Source of the DNA: Orychophragmus violaceus
Lineage: Eukaryota; Streptophyta; Magnoliopsida; Brassicales; Brassicaceae
DNA: 64,000 bases
Assembly: GCA_030180135.1 (NCBI GenBank)
Contig: CM058230.1
Span: forward strand, 27,550,067 to 27,614,066
Direction: 5' to 3'
Position 1 is the stretch's first letter. Each line of letters opens with the position of its first letter. Shown here piece after piece: positions 43,753 through 54,243 of the stretch. Under the pieces are notes generated by a model. It saw nothing but the letters and a program-made list of their open reading frames with translations. It was not told where the DNA came from and ran no database searches. Position numbers and translations under genes: made by a program.

Positions 43753-44927
43753 TGATATACCATGGATTTTAGGGCTTTTAACCATGGTATATGTGTTATT
43801 TATCGAGTCTTTTACTACGTTTTAGAGTCTTTTCAGGTGTTTATTAGGTACAAGCACATTTGGAGCATATTTGGTGATTTTGGCACTTTCTGGAGCTAAT
43901 TGGAGTATTTGGCCGAGAGATAGAGTTCACTGTCCGAAACAGAGAAAGGTGTCGATCGTTGCATGCCTAGCATCGATCGATGCACCAGCGAGATGGGCCA
44001 AACGACGGTTTGATGAAGAATGATGACATTGCAATTCTGCCCAGAAGTTCCTGATATTTACAAAGAAGCCCCAATTCGTGTTTTAGGTTATAAATAGAGT
44101 TTTTGAGCCATTGTTTAGGCGACGCTTTACTTTAGTTCTATTTTATTTCAGAGAGCCTGAGGGGCTGATCCTGATCTCGAAAGAGACTTGATTTTGAACC
44201 CCAGTTCTTATTTGATTATATGATATTTGGTTTTCTACTTATGATATCTTCTGTCTCGATGAATATGTCTGAGTAGATCTCCTGTTAGGTTGAAGGATTC
44301 TCATTAAGGATTTCAGAGAATTATAGTTTAATTAATCTGTAGAGATTCATATCTGCTAGTTCTTTATCTAAGTTGTTCTTAATGCTAAATCTGAAGTAGC
44401 TAATCAGAGTTATGATGTTAGGTTGATTAATTCAGCGGAAGTTGGTTAATTTAACTAGAAAGAACTTAAATAAGCAATTAAAATGTTCGCAAACGGAAGT
44501 TTGGTTCAGGTTAATTGTGAACATATCAAACTTGGAATTAATGCTAGTTTAATCTGTTAGTTCTCGCAAACGAAAGTTTGGTTTGCTGCACTTAGACTTA
44601 GAGGATTATCGCAAAGGAATTTGGTTAATTCTATATCAGTGTTTGAGTTCTAGAATAGTTATTGATTGGATTTAGATAGATTGATTGCTTGCGTTCCTGA
44701 TTTCCTGAGAACTCCTGAAACCTAACGCCTCGCCTTCTTGCTTACAAACTCACTTGATTTACTTTGCTATTTCGTTCACTGTTTTCACATCAGCTTCGCT
44801 TAATTAAATCTGAACTACTATTAATCTATTGTGTGACTGAGAGTCCTCGTGGGATTCGATACCTTATATACTACGATTGCATTAAATGTGCACTTGCAGT
44901 AGAATAGGGAAAACTATACACCTATCA
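43753..44927 (+). repeat. G3 right LTR
   Basis: 1,175 bp, 8 differences from the left LTR; palindrome pair at 43949 and 43970. Confidence 0.95.
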
Positions 44928-45373
44928 ATTCACATGTAAGAAAACATGATGAACTCAGGTTTAAGGACTATACTCTATAGTCGTAATGAAAACTCTCATG
45001 ACACTTATATAAATATCTCGTAGAGTTCTCATCAGTGGGTCATGTCTGATCCTGTGTTCTCCAATACATATCTATGTGATTGACTTTAATACTCTTATTA
45101 ATGACTCCATGAAACTTAGTCATCAGTCACCTCACATACTAGTCTCACGTGGTTGTTAATGTCCCACTTTAACAACCTTGACCAGGGACCAACATAATTT
45201 ATGTCATTTATTATCTATAGGGTTTCATGATCAAGTCACATACTTGATGACCTATAAAATGTCATAAATTACTTTGGGACTATTATTTAATAACCATTAT
45301 TAAATAATACAGATGTCAGATTTCAATAACATAATCAAATTATGTTTATACGAACATCATATCATAACTAAAA
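44928..45373 (-). other. C3 3' untranslated region, part 2
   Basis: Continuation of the C3 3' region after the G3 insertion; it aligns with 15990-16490 of C2 (for example GGACTATACTCTATAGTCGTA). No gene. Confidence 0.7.
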
Positions 45374-46422
45374 TTAATAACAATGACTCCCACTAAAATT
45401 AAGAACACATCTTAAGACATCTAATGCCTTTAGCAGTAGTCTGACCCTCATTCGCTCTTGCTCAGCGTGCGTCGAAAGACACTGCGTCTTGCTAAGAGTA
45501 ATACCAAGAGTCATTTGCACGAGGCCCTTCTTGGAATCCTGCATACTGGACCTGTGCAAGACCTTATCACCATAAGTATCTTGACACAATCCAATTAGCT
45601 TGTCTAATCTATCTCCATAGATTCTTATTCCAAGAGCGTACACGGTTTCTCCCATAATTTTATCGAAAAACAACTTTCGAGTCAAGTCTTAACAGACTGA
45701 AACAATGGAACTTCATTTCCGAGAAGTAGTATCATACAATACTAGAAATGCAACTGTGCTCCCACTAGTCCTCTTGTAAACACACGGTTCCTCTTCATTA
45801 ATGACGAAGTCAAACCTTTTGACTGCTTTATCAAAACGAAGATTCCAACTCCGAGATGCTTGCTTCAATCCATAAATGGATCGGTGAAGCTTGCATATCT
45901 TCCTAGCTTCATTAGGATCAATGAAAACTTCAGGTTGTGTCATGTACACATCCCTTTCCAAAATTCCATTAAGGAAAACTGTTTTTACATCCATCTGCCA
46001 GATCTCATAACCATTATGAGTGGCGGTTGCTAGGAGAATCCGAATGGACTTTAAGCATGTTGACTGGGGAATAGGTTTCTTCATAGTCAACACCATGAAT
46101 TTGCTTGAAACCTTTTTCCACCAACCTAGCTTTTTATATTTGAATATAACCATCCATGTCATCTTTTCTTCTTTAAAATCCATTTACTCACAATGGCTTC
46201 TATACCATCGGGTAAATCAACCCAAGTCATACTTGGTTCTGTGACATGGATCCCATTTCGGATTCAGCGGCTTTCAGCCATTTTCGGAGTCAAGGCCCAT
46301 CATTGCTTCTTCAAAATTCGCAGGCCCGTCACTTTCAATGATCAGTAAATCACGGCAATTGGTTACAAGAAATCCACATTTCTCGGGTTCGTGACGGATC
46401 CTTTTGGATCTGCGAGCTTCAG

Positions 46423-46644
46423 TTTTGTGTAAAGGTCGTGCACATATCTCATATGTATACTTTTACCACGACCTAATTAACCAAGATTCAAACCGTAGTT
46501 AATTAAGTCATAAACCAAAATCAATATTTTGGTTCGCGAACTGTGTCGATCGATACAACTTTTGTGTCGATCGACACTTCTTCAGAAACTCGCCATTTAA
46601 ATGTATATCGAATATACATTCACCAGATCCTTTATAAACTTTAG
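46423..46644. repeat. 222-bp insert in C3 pol, related to part of C3 LTR
   Basis: Relative to C2 (around 18160-18168, CTTCAG followed by GTACTACAGG) C3 has an extra 222 bp here, flanked by CTTCAG on the left and CTTTAG on the right (a possible 6-bp TSD with one mismatch). The insert has a hairpin (AGGTCGTG ... CACGACCT at 46434 and 46465), a palindrome pair (46543/46564) and a near-palindrome ATGTATATCGAATATACAT near its right end. The same order of blocks occurs in the C3 LTR (about 36515-36730). Confidence 0.75.
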
Positions 46645-47447
46645 GCACCACAGGTGCAGGTTCTACAACTCTTTGTAGATCCAACTGCTGCTCTTCCTCA
46701 TCAGGTTGAGCAGTCTCCTGTGATTTTCGAATTTCTTCGAGTTCGTACTTTACTCCCATTGTTCTTCTTGGAAAGAAAATCTTTCTCAAGAAAACATTGT
46801 TCCGAGCAACAAACAATTTGTTCTCGAACTGGTTGTAAAAGTAACATGCCTTGGTTTTGTTAGGACAACCAATGAAGTAGCACTTATCAGATTTGGGTGT
46901 GAGCTTATCAGAGATTAAACGTTTTATATAAGTCTCGCAACTCCAAATATCCATGATGGATAAATCAGAAACATTTCTATTCCACATCTCATGTGGTATC
47001 TCTGTAACCGATTTTGATGGAACTCTATTTAATGTAAACTCAGACATTTCTAGAGCGTATTCTTAGAAGGATAATGGAAGATCTAAGTGACTCATCATTG
47101 ATCGAACCATATCTAATAAAGTCCGATTCAGGAGGAGTGAATTGTGAAACACTTTCACAATCTCTCAAATGATCACTAAATTCTTGACCTAAGTATTCGC
47201 CTCCATGATCTCATCGTAGAGGTTTAATACCTTTGCCAAATTGATTCTGTACTTCATTTTTGGAACTCTTTGAACTTTTCAAAGATTCTGACTTATGCCT
47301 TATAAATAAGGCATAACCGTACCTTCTGAAAATATCAGTAAAGGTAATGAAGTACTGAAATTTTCCTCTAGCACTAGTGCTCATTGGCCCATATACATCC
47401 GTATGTATAAAGCCCAATAAGCCTCTGGCCCTTTCGTTTTGTTCGTT

Positions 47448-47503
47448 CGCAACCTGTATCGACCGACGCACCGTTTGTGTCGATCGACACTACCTTTTTT
47501 TCG
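47448..47503. repeat. 56-bp insert in C3 integrase codons, palindrome pair
   Basis: In C2 the codons for APFNKPNERAS are continuous (about 18980-19015). In C3 a 56-bp segment splits them; it consists almost only of the palindrome pair at 47456 and 47477 with short flanks. TTCG stands at both edges (47446-47449 and 47500-47503), possibly a 4-bp duplication. Confidence 0.8.
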
Positions 47504-48083
47504 AAAGGGGCCTTTGTCATTTTACCCAATAAACAATATTCAATTTACTCATTATGATTCATAATCAGATGAGCCCAAAAGTCCATCACTATGGAGCTTT
47601 TGAATCTATTTCTCATTTATGTGGCCCAAAACGACAATGCCCGAGAGAAGTTTGATTCGTATCATCTGACTTGAATCTCTTGGTATTAATGTTATAGTTA
47701 GGCACATTCTTGTTTAGAACATAAAGTTCATTCTCTAATGGATTGCTACTATAAAATATATCACTGTAATCAAATGAATAACAATTATTCTTAATTTGAA
47801 AATTGATATCCTTCCATATCCAAACAAGGAATAGAAATAATCTTTCTGCTCATAGCAGGTACATAGTAGCAGTTTTAAGTTCAAAACATGCCATAAAAGA
47901 AAGCAAATGAAATACTCCTACGGCTAATGCAGCAACTCTTGCTCCATTTCTCACGCGTAGATCCACTTGTCCTTTCTCCATAGTCTTACTTTTGCTCAGG
48001 CCCTGCACATTTTCACAAAATATGAGTACCACAGTTGGTATCAAATACCCAATAAGTAGGACTATAAGAAGTAACATTTATTT

Positions 48084-48962
48084 CTATAACATAATACCTG
48101 AAGAAGAAGTCTCGTACGTCTTCTTCAGCTTCTCATAATCTTCCAAGAATTTATTGCAGTTTCTTTTCAAATGTCCATAACCATTACAATAACGGCACTT
48201 AACATCTTCAGAAGGACTGGTTTTAACCTTAGGAGCATGGCCAGACTCGCTTGGATTCACAATCGAGCTCGTCTTGCCATCACCTTTGTTCTTACCAAGT
48301 TTCTTAAACTTTTTACCCTTTTGTACCATAAGGACATTTGGGGTGTCCTTCTTAATGTTAGGTTCAGCAGTCTTAAGCATCCCATGCAATTCAGTCAACG
48401 TCTTCGTCAAGTGGTTCATGTTATAATTCATAACAAATTGATCATAGCTTGACGGCAGTGACTGTAGAATGATGTCAGTAGCCAACTCTTGGCTAATGGG
48501 ACAATCCAATTTCCCCAGGTTATCAATATAACCCATCATCTCAATGACATGAGGACTAACTGGTTCGCCCTTTGGTAGCTTGCACTCAATCAGAGACCTA
48601 ACCGTCTGGTATCTCTGAGTTTGTGCCTGCTCCTGAAACATTCCTTTCAGGCCAGTGATCATCTGTATTGGCGACTCCACGTACTCATATTGCTTCTGCA
48701 ATTCTGAGTTCATGGTAGCCAACATGAGACAACTCACATCCACCACATCATTAGAATGCTTATCCCAAGCATCCTTATCTGACTGCCAGGCATTGGCTCG
48801 GTACTTCTTGGGGAGAACTTTCTCAAGGACATAGTCCTTTTTCTCCTGTTTGAGAACAATTCTCAAGTTCCGATACCATTCAAGAAAGTTTGATCCATTT
48901 AACTTGTCCTTCTCGAGGACGGATCGCAGGGAGAAATTGTTACAATGGTTTGTGCTAGACAT
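48084..48962 (-). CDS. C3 gag with zinc knuckle
   Basis: Open 292-codon frame from ATG 48962, with the N-terminus of this Copia group (NFSLRSVLEKDKLNGSNFLE, WYRNLRIVLKQEKKDYVLEK), gag core (MITGLKGMFQEQAQTQRYQT, MMGYIDNLGKLDCPISQELA, SLPSSYDQFVMNYNM, LTELHGMLKTAEPNIKKDT) and a zinc knuckle CRYCNGYGHLKRNC at about residues 251-264. It stops where the protease should start; a further piece (KSKTMEKGQVDLRVRNGARV, 48077-47850) continues in another frame. It resembles C1 and C2 gag closely, so C3 is a sister family with different LTRs. Confidence 0.87.
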   Translation of the reverse strand: MSSTNHCNNFSLRSVLEKDKLNGSNFLEWYRNLRIVLKQEKKDYVLEKVLPKKYRANAWQSDKDAWDKHSNDVVDVSCLMLATMNSELQKQYEYVESPIQMITGLKGMFQEQAQTQRYQTVRSLIECKLPKGEPVSPHVIEMMGYIDNLGKLDCPISQELATDIILQSLPSSYDQFVMNYNMNHLTKTLTELHGMLKTAEPNIKKDTPNVLMVQKGKKFKKLGKNKGDGKTSSIVNPSESGHAPKVKTSPSEDVKCRYCNGYGHLKRNCNKFLEDYEKLKKTYETSSSGIML

Positions 48963-48969
48963 AGCTGGA

Positions 48970-50024
48970 AAAATAAGGGAGGTTTAGTTATGATGTTCAA
49001 GAAATGAGAAGTCTTAACAATTAAGAAAACTCGTATTATATTCAAACAATTTTTCCTCAAATGAATATAATGATCCAAGACCCATACTTCACTAAACTTG
49101 AGTGAGCCACTGGCTATCACCCAAATTTTAGCTATCTAGGTAAGCAACAACTTGCTAGTTATATCCAATATAACTCTTGGTTGTGGATTGACATCTTATG
49201 TCCAATCCACCTGATGTCTCTAGGCCCAAAACGATTTTGATAGTCCAGTCAAGTAAACCAATCTCTTAAGTCATGTAATTGTTGACACCTTGCACTGCAA
49301 GCCCATCAACACGATTACGTCCTGCCTTACTCATGTAATTGTGGACACCTTGCACTGCAAGCCTATCGCTCAATGAAACAAGTCTTGACAGTTGACAAGA
49401 TTGGAAAGACATCTAAATATACTTGATATTTAGTTGAGGAACGGAACTTTTAAAACGTTCAGTTTTATTATGTTTTAATTCTTCTAATTAATTGATTTAT
49501 CTTGCTTTGGTTCTGTGATTTCGGGTTCCATAACCTAAACCATCGAATCTGATGTCGACCGACACTACTTTAGTGTCGATCGATGCAGAATAACCAAAAC
49601 AATCCGCGATAACCGATCAATCTAATTGATCCGGTTTTGAATACCGGTCAGTGTCGATCGATGCTACACTAGCATCGGTCGATACCAACCTAATCAAACC
49701 AATCGCAATTAAACCATTCACAGTGTTCAACCATTATAAACCAAGCTCGATAACCGGTCCAATCCAATTGAACCGATTCATCAATCTCGCAAGGTTTGTG
49801 TCGATCGACACTAGGCGAAACACATTTTATTCGGGTTATCCTTCTGTGTCGACCGATACCGGATTGGTGTCGATCGACACAGGGCGATAAACCCTAATCG
49901 TTTTTCAAGCCAAAAACCTAAGACTAGATTTTTCATGAAAACGAATTTTAACATGTTTGTATCAACTATACAGAGATCCAGATTCAACCAATCTAATCAA
50001 CATGCTACAGATTCAATAGAACCA
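48970..50024 (-). other. C3 leader with palindrome cluster
   Basis: Untranslated leader between primer site and gag. Palindrome pairs at 49552/49573, 49651/49672 and 49846/49867 and a single copy at 49798. A tandem duplication of GTCATGTAATTGT.GACACCTTGCACTGCAAGCC is seen at about 49272-49304 and 49332-49364. Part of the leader is AACCGG/CCGGTT-rich. No credible gene. Confidence 0.75.
49552..49880. repeat. CGATCG-palindrome cluster in C3 leader
   Basis: Seven copies of the 14-bp palindrome in 330 bp: three pairs at 21-bp spacing plus one single (49798, GTGTCGATCGACAC). Some halves read GATGC or GATAC, so the copies mix the half-sites seen in G3. Confidence 0.93.
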
Positions 50025-50038
50025 GGCTCTGATACCAC

Positions 50039-50719
50039 TGAAGGAATTTCTAGCAGATCCTAATCCAATTAGGCAATCCTGGTCTGAATTCCAAGCCTAG
50101 GATCTAGGGTTCATATAATCAAATCATTAGGATCTCAGGATTACCTGGTGATTAGCAGCGGAAGATTTGCAGATAATCGAGATCTAGAGCACCTAAAATG
50201 CTGCGCCTCTACTGGTATCCACACGCACACAAACTGAACCGGAGGGATGCTAGTGCCTATAGAGATCTAATCTCTTGAGAGGTTTTTTTTTCTAGTTCTG
50301 GTGGCTGTGAATTAGGTTAAGATCGAGTTTAGGTCAACCATATATCTTATATATGTCGACTTAAACCACAACGGAATTAACCAACGATTAAACCGAATTA
50401 ATCTGGTAATTCGCGAGTCGTGTCGACCGACACACTTATTGTGTCGATCGACACTGCCCAGAAACTTGGTATTGAATGAATATTAAATATGCATTCACCC
50501 GATCATTACATTAATGATCAACCTCATATACAACGTCCAGTTTGCTTAGGTGTGTGACCCTGTAGGATCATATAACACTAGCAATGAGTTCTAAACTCAT
50601 TGATCATAAGTGGCTTCTAGCAAAGCATTATGACTGCCCAGTGTCATATGATTGTCTCATCTCGACAATACGACTTTCACTTAAGAGCAAGTAAAATAGA
50701 TTTCAGGACATTCCCAACA
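50039..50719 (-). repeat. C3 5' LTR (right), with primer site at 50025-50037
   Basis: 681 bp; palindrome pair at 50420 and 50441. The complementary primer site GGCTCTGATACCA lies just to its left. Confidence 0.95.
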
Positions 50720-51110
50720 AGATAAGCACGGAGTCGCCAAAACCCTGATCGACATTGGCTGCTCGATCGATCTCATCTTCAAAAGAACTTTGCAAGAAAT
50801 GAAACTTGACAGGTACATGGTGAGAAGGCCTAAAAAGAACGCTCACCAGCTTCAGCATCGAAACGACAACAGTAATTGGAACAATCCGAGTGCCGGTACA
50901 TGCCGGGCAGGCTACCCATATTACCACCTTCCTTGTCATAGACCGCCCAGTGACCTACGTTGCAATCCTAGGAGCCTCGTGGCTCCACGCGATGAAAGCA
51001 GTCGCCTCGACTTACCACCAATGCGTAAAATTCCTGACCTCAGGAGGAACCTACACGATCTAGAGAGAACAAAGGAAGCTGAAGGCCGACCTTGCAAATA
51101 AAAAGAAAAC
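50720..51110 (+). pseudogene. G2 protease relic
   Basis: Gag-side protease of the Gypsy element, continuing the reading that stopped at C3. It starts DKHGVAKTLIDIGCSIDLIF, where the usual active-site DTGSS-like block has become DIGCS (Thr to Ile). The later part is in another frame: RPVTYVAILGASWLHAMKAV and STYHQCVKFLTSGGTYTI. RT, RNase H and integrase are absent after it. Confidence 0.75.
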
Positions 51111-52160
51111 ACCAGCAGCCCTAACCGACACACAAAGTCCGAATTAACCAGATAGGGAAACGACCCCAGAGTAAGCCACAATTCAAGATTCGAGCTCATG
51201 GATGAGACCCGCTAATTGATCTCTTGTTTGAGAGTTAGGTAGCCTCTACGAGGCCCAGTTACCTTTTTACTTCAAAAATTAAGTATTTTTCTGTCGGGGA
51301 CATACTCGGATTGCCCGAAATATTAACATCGACATTTTGGCCAAATGATCGATATAACAAAAACGCGTCCCAAGCCGCAGTGGCATCGCGCCACGTTTTC
51401 AGTTTCGACAACACACAAGCCGGGGCCAGACCCGCACAAGTCTTCAGGATAAGTTGAATAGGCCGAACCTCCTTCGCACAACCCAATTCAAAGACTTCAC
51501 AGGGTAGGCCGGACACGTACTCGCAACTAAACCTAAAAAATGACAGTATAAGCCGGCCCCATGCCCGCACCTACAAACATTTGTATTTAAGGCGAACACA
51601 GCTTCGTACTTAAAAAACTAAACTACAAACAGGGCAAGCCCTTCCCATTGTTCGCAAAATTCGAACCCCACCATTAAACAAAAACAAACAACAACAAAAA
51701 TAACAACAAAAACAACAACAAAACACCCAACAAAAGTTTGGCCAACGGCAAGCTCGACCATGCCCGCATTATGAACATAAGCGCAAAGTAACGTCCGCAA
51801 AAACCAAGGCCGAGCGCAACTCCGCACAAAGAAAAAAGGGGGAAAGACGAGAAGTAAAGCAAAGCAAGAGCCGACACCGGCGAGGCCAAAACCCAAGGCC
51901 CGCACCCCGAACCACCCAACAAGAATAAACACGACATCCGCTCAAGCCATTACGCTTATGCAGATATCTTCGCCAACAGAGAAAAGGAAGAGAAAAGACA
52001 TTACCTTCTCCGCACCTCGTCAAAAAAAAGGGAACCGAGGAAGCACCTCGCGAACTCACATGGGACCTTCAAACACCCCGGATACAAGGTCATCACGCAA
52101 TTCACAAAAGCAGAAAAAACATCAAGAAAACATAACAACCTCGGATCTTTTCCTTTCCTC
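51111..52160. other. G2 3' internal region without genes
   Basis: C-rich and A-rich sequence with repeated words such as GGCC.GACCCGCAC and CCCGCA; an AAC-rich microsatellite-like stretch at about 51680-51730. Long open frames on the minus strand here (51618-52060) consist of low-complexity hydrophobic sequence and look like accidents of composition. Confidence 0.5.
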
Positions 52161-52169
52161 TTCTTCCGT

Positions 52170-53790
52170 TTACTGCAAAAAAATAGACAAAAAAGAGTAT
52201 ACTTTAAGCCAAGAGAGAAGAAAAATCCGAAAGCCAAACACAGTGGCAAATGCATTTACAACAAAACACAAGGTACTAAAATCATTTGGAGATCCCCAAA
52301 GCTCGCAGACCAGCAGCCACCTCGGGAGTAATAAGCACGACGTTTGATCATTAAGAGGAGTCCTAACGAATTCACCCCTCTCAAGTTCCGGGATAGGCAG
52401 GGAGTGCAGTTCAGTTCGCAAATGAGTATCGTACTCTTTAAGCTGCTCAAGACGAGCAGGAGGAATCTCAAAACCTTGCTCAACAAGAATTCGAAAGGCA
52501 CCCAAAACGGCGACAGCCTGATGCAACTCGAACAATTTTTTCGTCGCCAAGATGTCATCATTCCTCTCCACCCTGATCTAGTAAATACATTCAGAAGCCT
52601 TCTCGTACATCCTCCGCCTTTATAAAAGGACAACTTCTTCGCTCGAAGAATGCAGCCGATGAGCCTCAGCCTTCAGAGAACTAATCGTACCTCTATCCTC
52701 AGATTCCCGACTTTCCTTCTCAAGACCAAGAATCCGAGCCTTGAGTTCGACATTCGCAACCTCAACCTCAACGATATTTCTCTCAACACCTTCTAGTCTT
52801 TGCAAGGACTATCGCAAACTCGCGACTTTCTTCTCAAGATCCTCCTCTCTGGCCTTGGTCGCTCCGAGCTCCGCCGCATAGGAATCCCTGAGATAGTTAA
52901 GATTGGCAAAGGCCTGGAAAAACCAAAGGAAACGCAATGGCATGAAAAAATAGCACCCCCGCAAGCCGTAAAGAATAAAGTCAACAAGGACGCTCACCAT
53001 CGTGAAATGTTGACTCATGTCCTGCTGGACCTTGGGTTCGAACAACTGGTCAGTAGGAACCAAGTTAGGACAGGGGTTCAACGACAGATGACGAAAGAGA
53101 TTTATACAGGAAAGCCTATCATGGATGATCAAGTCATAGCCATTATGACGAAAATCGAATGAGCCATATAAAGCCTTCAAACACCTCATGTTGACGACCT
53201 CCTCGCCTGACACTTCGCGGCGCAACCAAGAACCATTCGAACTTCTGGATCAACAAAATTTCCCAAACGGTCCAACTCCTCAGCAAACACATCATCAAGT
53301 TCTGATCTACACCTTTTTCTATTTGAACAATCATCATCCCCGCCAGAACCGGAATCATTGCTCGTTTCCTCAAAAGAACCAGTGTCATCAAGAGACAACT
53401 CCTTCTTAACACCAATATTGTCTCTTTCAACAGGAGAAAACTCCCTCTCAACACCAATATCATTTCTTTCAGCAGGAGACAACTCCTTTTCAACACCAAC
53501 ACCGCTTCTTTCGACACCAGTGTTACCTTCTTCACCACCAGTCATGCATCCCTCATCATTGAATGCGGCAATATCAGCAGTCTAACCTCCCATAGGAACC
53601 ACCTCTCCTCCCTCAGTCTGACACGGAAGCACCAACGGCCTCTCGGTCGACTGCACGGCCGATTGGACATCACCAACACTCTCAATCGAATCACGAACTG
53701 GAGGGTTATTCACAACATAAGCAAGGACCCTCTAGATATAATCCGGCAACACAGCCTCTCTCCAACTCATTCATTAAAAAACTTCAAATA
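52170..53790 (-). pseudogene. Antisense ORF of G2 (coiled-coil, repeats)
   Basis: Remnants of the antisense gene typical of Tat-like elements, as in Gypsy A. From the 5' side on the minus strand: 53545-53186 contains three repeats of about 13 residues (VGVEKELSPAERND, IGVEREFSPVERDN, IGVKKELSLDDTG) coded by tandem DNA around 53395-53515, then an acidic stretch; 53225-52809 ends in a coiled coil (YAAELGATKAREEDLEKKVA); 52805-52620 is a second coiled coil (ANVELKARILGLEKESRESE); 52571-52170 follows in another frame (LFELHQAVAVLGAF, EIPPARLEQLKEYDTHLRTE). The Transposase_28-type domain is not seen here. Several frameshifts and stops. Confidence 0.6.
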
Positions 53791-54243
53791 AAAAAGAAGA
53801 AGAAGGCGAGATAGAAGAAAAATCATGAACGAAGGTCCGAGAAAATCCCAGAGAAAGAAAGATGGGATTTTGCTGTGAGACAAAACACGCCGCTCTTCTC
53901 AGCAACTAACGAGCAAGAAAAGGGAAAGGAAATGAAAAATGTCAATTCACGGGAACAGACGCAAAGCAGAACTTGCGATCATCCGGGAAAAGTAGCAGAA
54001 GTCGAAAAGACTGGATCTTAAGTGCCAAAAGGAAGGTTTTTCTTTCTTTTCCTACAAAGACATGAAGAATCGCGTTTCTTAATATTGCGCCCTTTCGCTT
54101 CCCTAAAATGAAATAGAGCCCGGCGATGCAAAGAGGATCGATTGAAGCAAAGCGACCTAACAAGATTTCCGCCTGACTTAGATATTCGAAGGAATGCACA
54201 GACCATTACCAAGACCGTAGCTCGACGAACTAGGGGGGCTAAC
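53791..54243. other. G2 region before the right LTR
   Basis: No gene. It probably holds the 5' end and promoter of the antisense gene. The polypurine tract CTAGGGGGGCTAAC (54230-54243) touches the LTR. Confidence 0.55.

Larger units (their letters stand above)
37298..44927 (+). mobile_element. ATHILA-type non-autonomous Gypsy element G3, inside C3
   Basis: Two 1,175-bp LTRs (37298-38472 and 43753-44927), starting TGATATACCATGG and ending CACCTATCA, differ at only 8 positions by eye (about 0.7%), so the insertion is recent. Inside are an ATHILA-type primer site, a gag relic lacking the capsid core, no pol, an ATHILA ORF-1-like protein gene, a conserved hairpin and a polypurine tract (GTGTGGGGGAGT). 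At 7.6 kb it is shorter than an autonomous element of this type. No clean TSD: CAAGT precedes and ATTCA follows. Confidence 0.92.
45374..47850 (-). pseudogene. C3 pol remnants with two palindrome-bearing insertions
   Basis: Copia pol in pieces on the minus strand. Integrase parts: HTDVYGPMSTSARGKFQYF (47471-47211) and later blocks (47047-46640, ending VEPAPVVPKV). RT: IRILLATATHNGYEIWQMDV, SIYGLKQASRSWNLRFDKAV (46183-45713) and a piece with KLIGLCQDTYGDKVL (45685-45374). RNase H is nearly all missing: after ITLSKTQCLSTHAEQERM the sequence jumps to the last few codons of pol. The integrase core between about 47,210 and 47,050 is damaged. A 222-bp insert at 46423-46644 and a 56-bp insert at 47448-47503 interrupt codons that are continuous in C2; both bear the palindrome pair. 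No enzyme can be made. Confidence 0.82.
36222..50719 (-). mobile_element. Copia element C3, TSD AGATA, carrying nested G3
   Basis: Minus-strand Copia. LTRs: 36222-36946 (725 bp) and 50039-50719 (681 bp), both starting TGAAGGAATTTC and ending TTCCCAACA. TSD AGATA is perfect (36217-36221 and 50720-50724). Primer site (GGCTCTGATACCA) beside the right LTR, polypurine tract (ATCTCCCACTTGTACTGG) beside the left. Gag is open; pol is decayed and lacks most of RNase H. LTRs differ at about 12 positions apart from one 44-bp repeat unit present only in the left copy. Confidence 0.95.

Noticed and set aside
49651..49890. 80-codon frame with repeated SID/SVDT peptides in the C3 leader
   Set aside because: The peptides are simply translations of the palindrome pairs; the frame lies antisense in an untranslated leader.
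36603..50454. CRISPR-like array or tandem satellite formed by the CGATCG palindromes
   Set aside because: Pairs are scattered over 14 kb at irregular distances, degenerate, and embedded in eukaryotic retrotransposons; there are no uniform spacers and no cas-like genes.
51618..52060. Hydrophobic, membrane-like minus-strand frames in G2
   Set aside because: Low-complexity sequence (Leu/Phe/Val runs from AAC/AAG-rich DNA), three overlapping frames, no homologue recognised.
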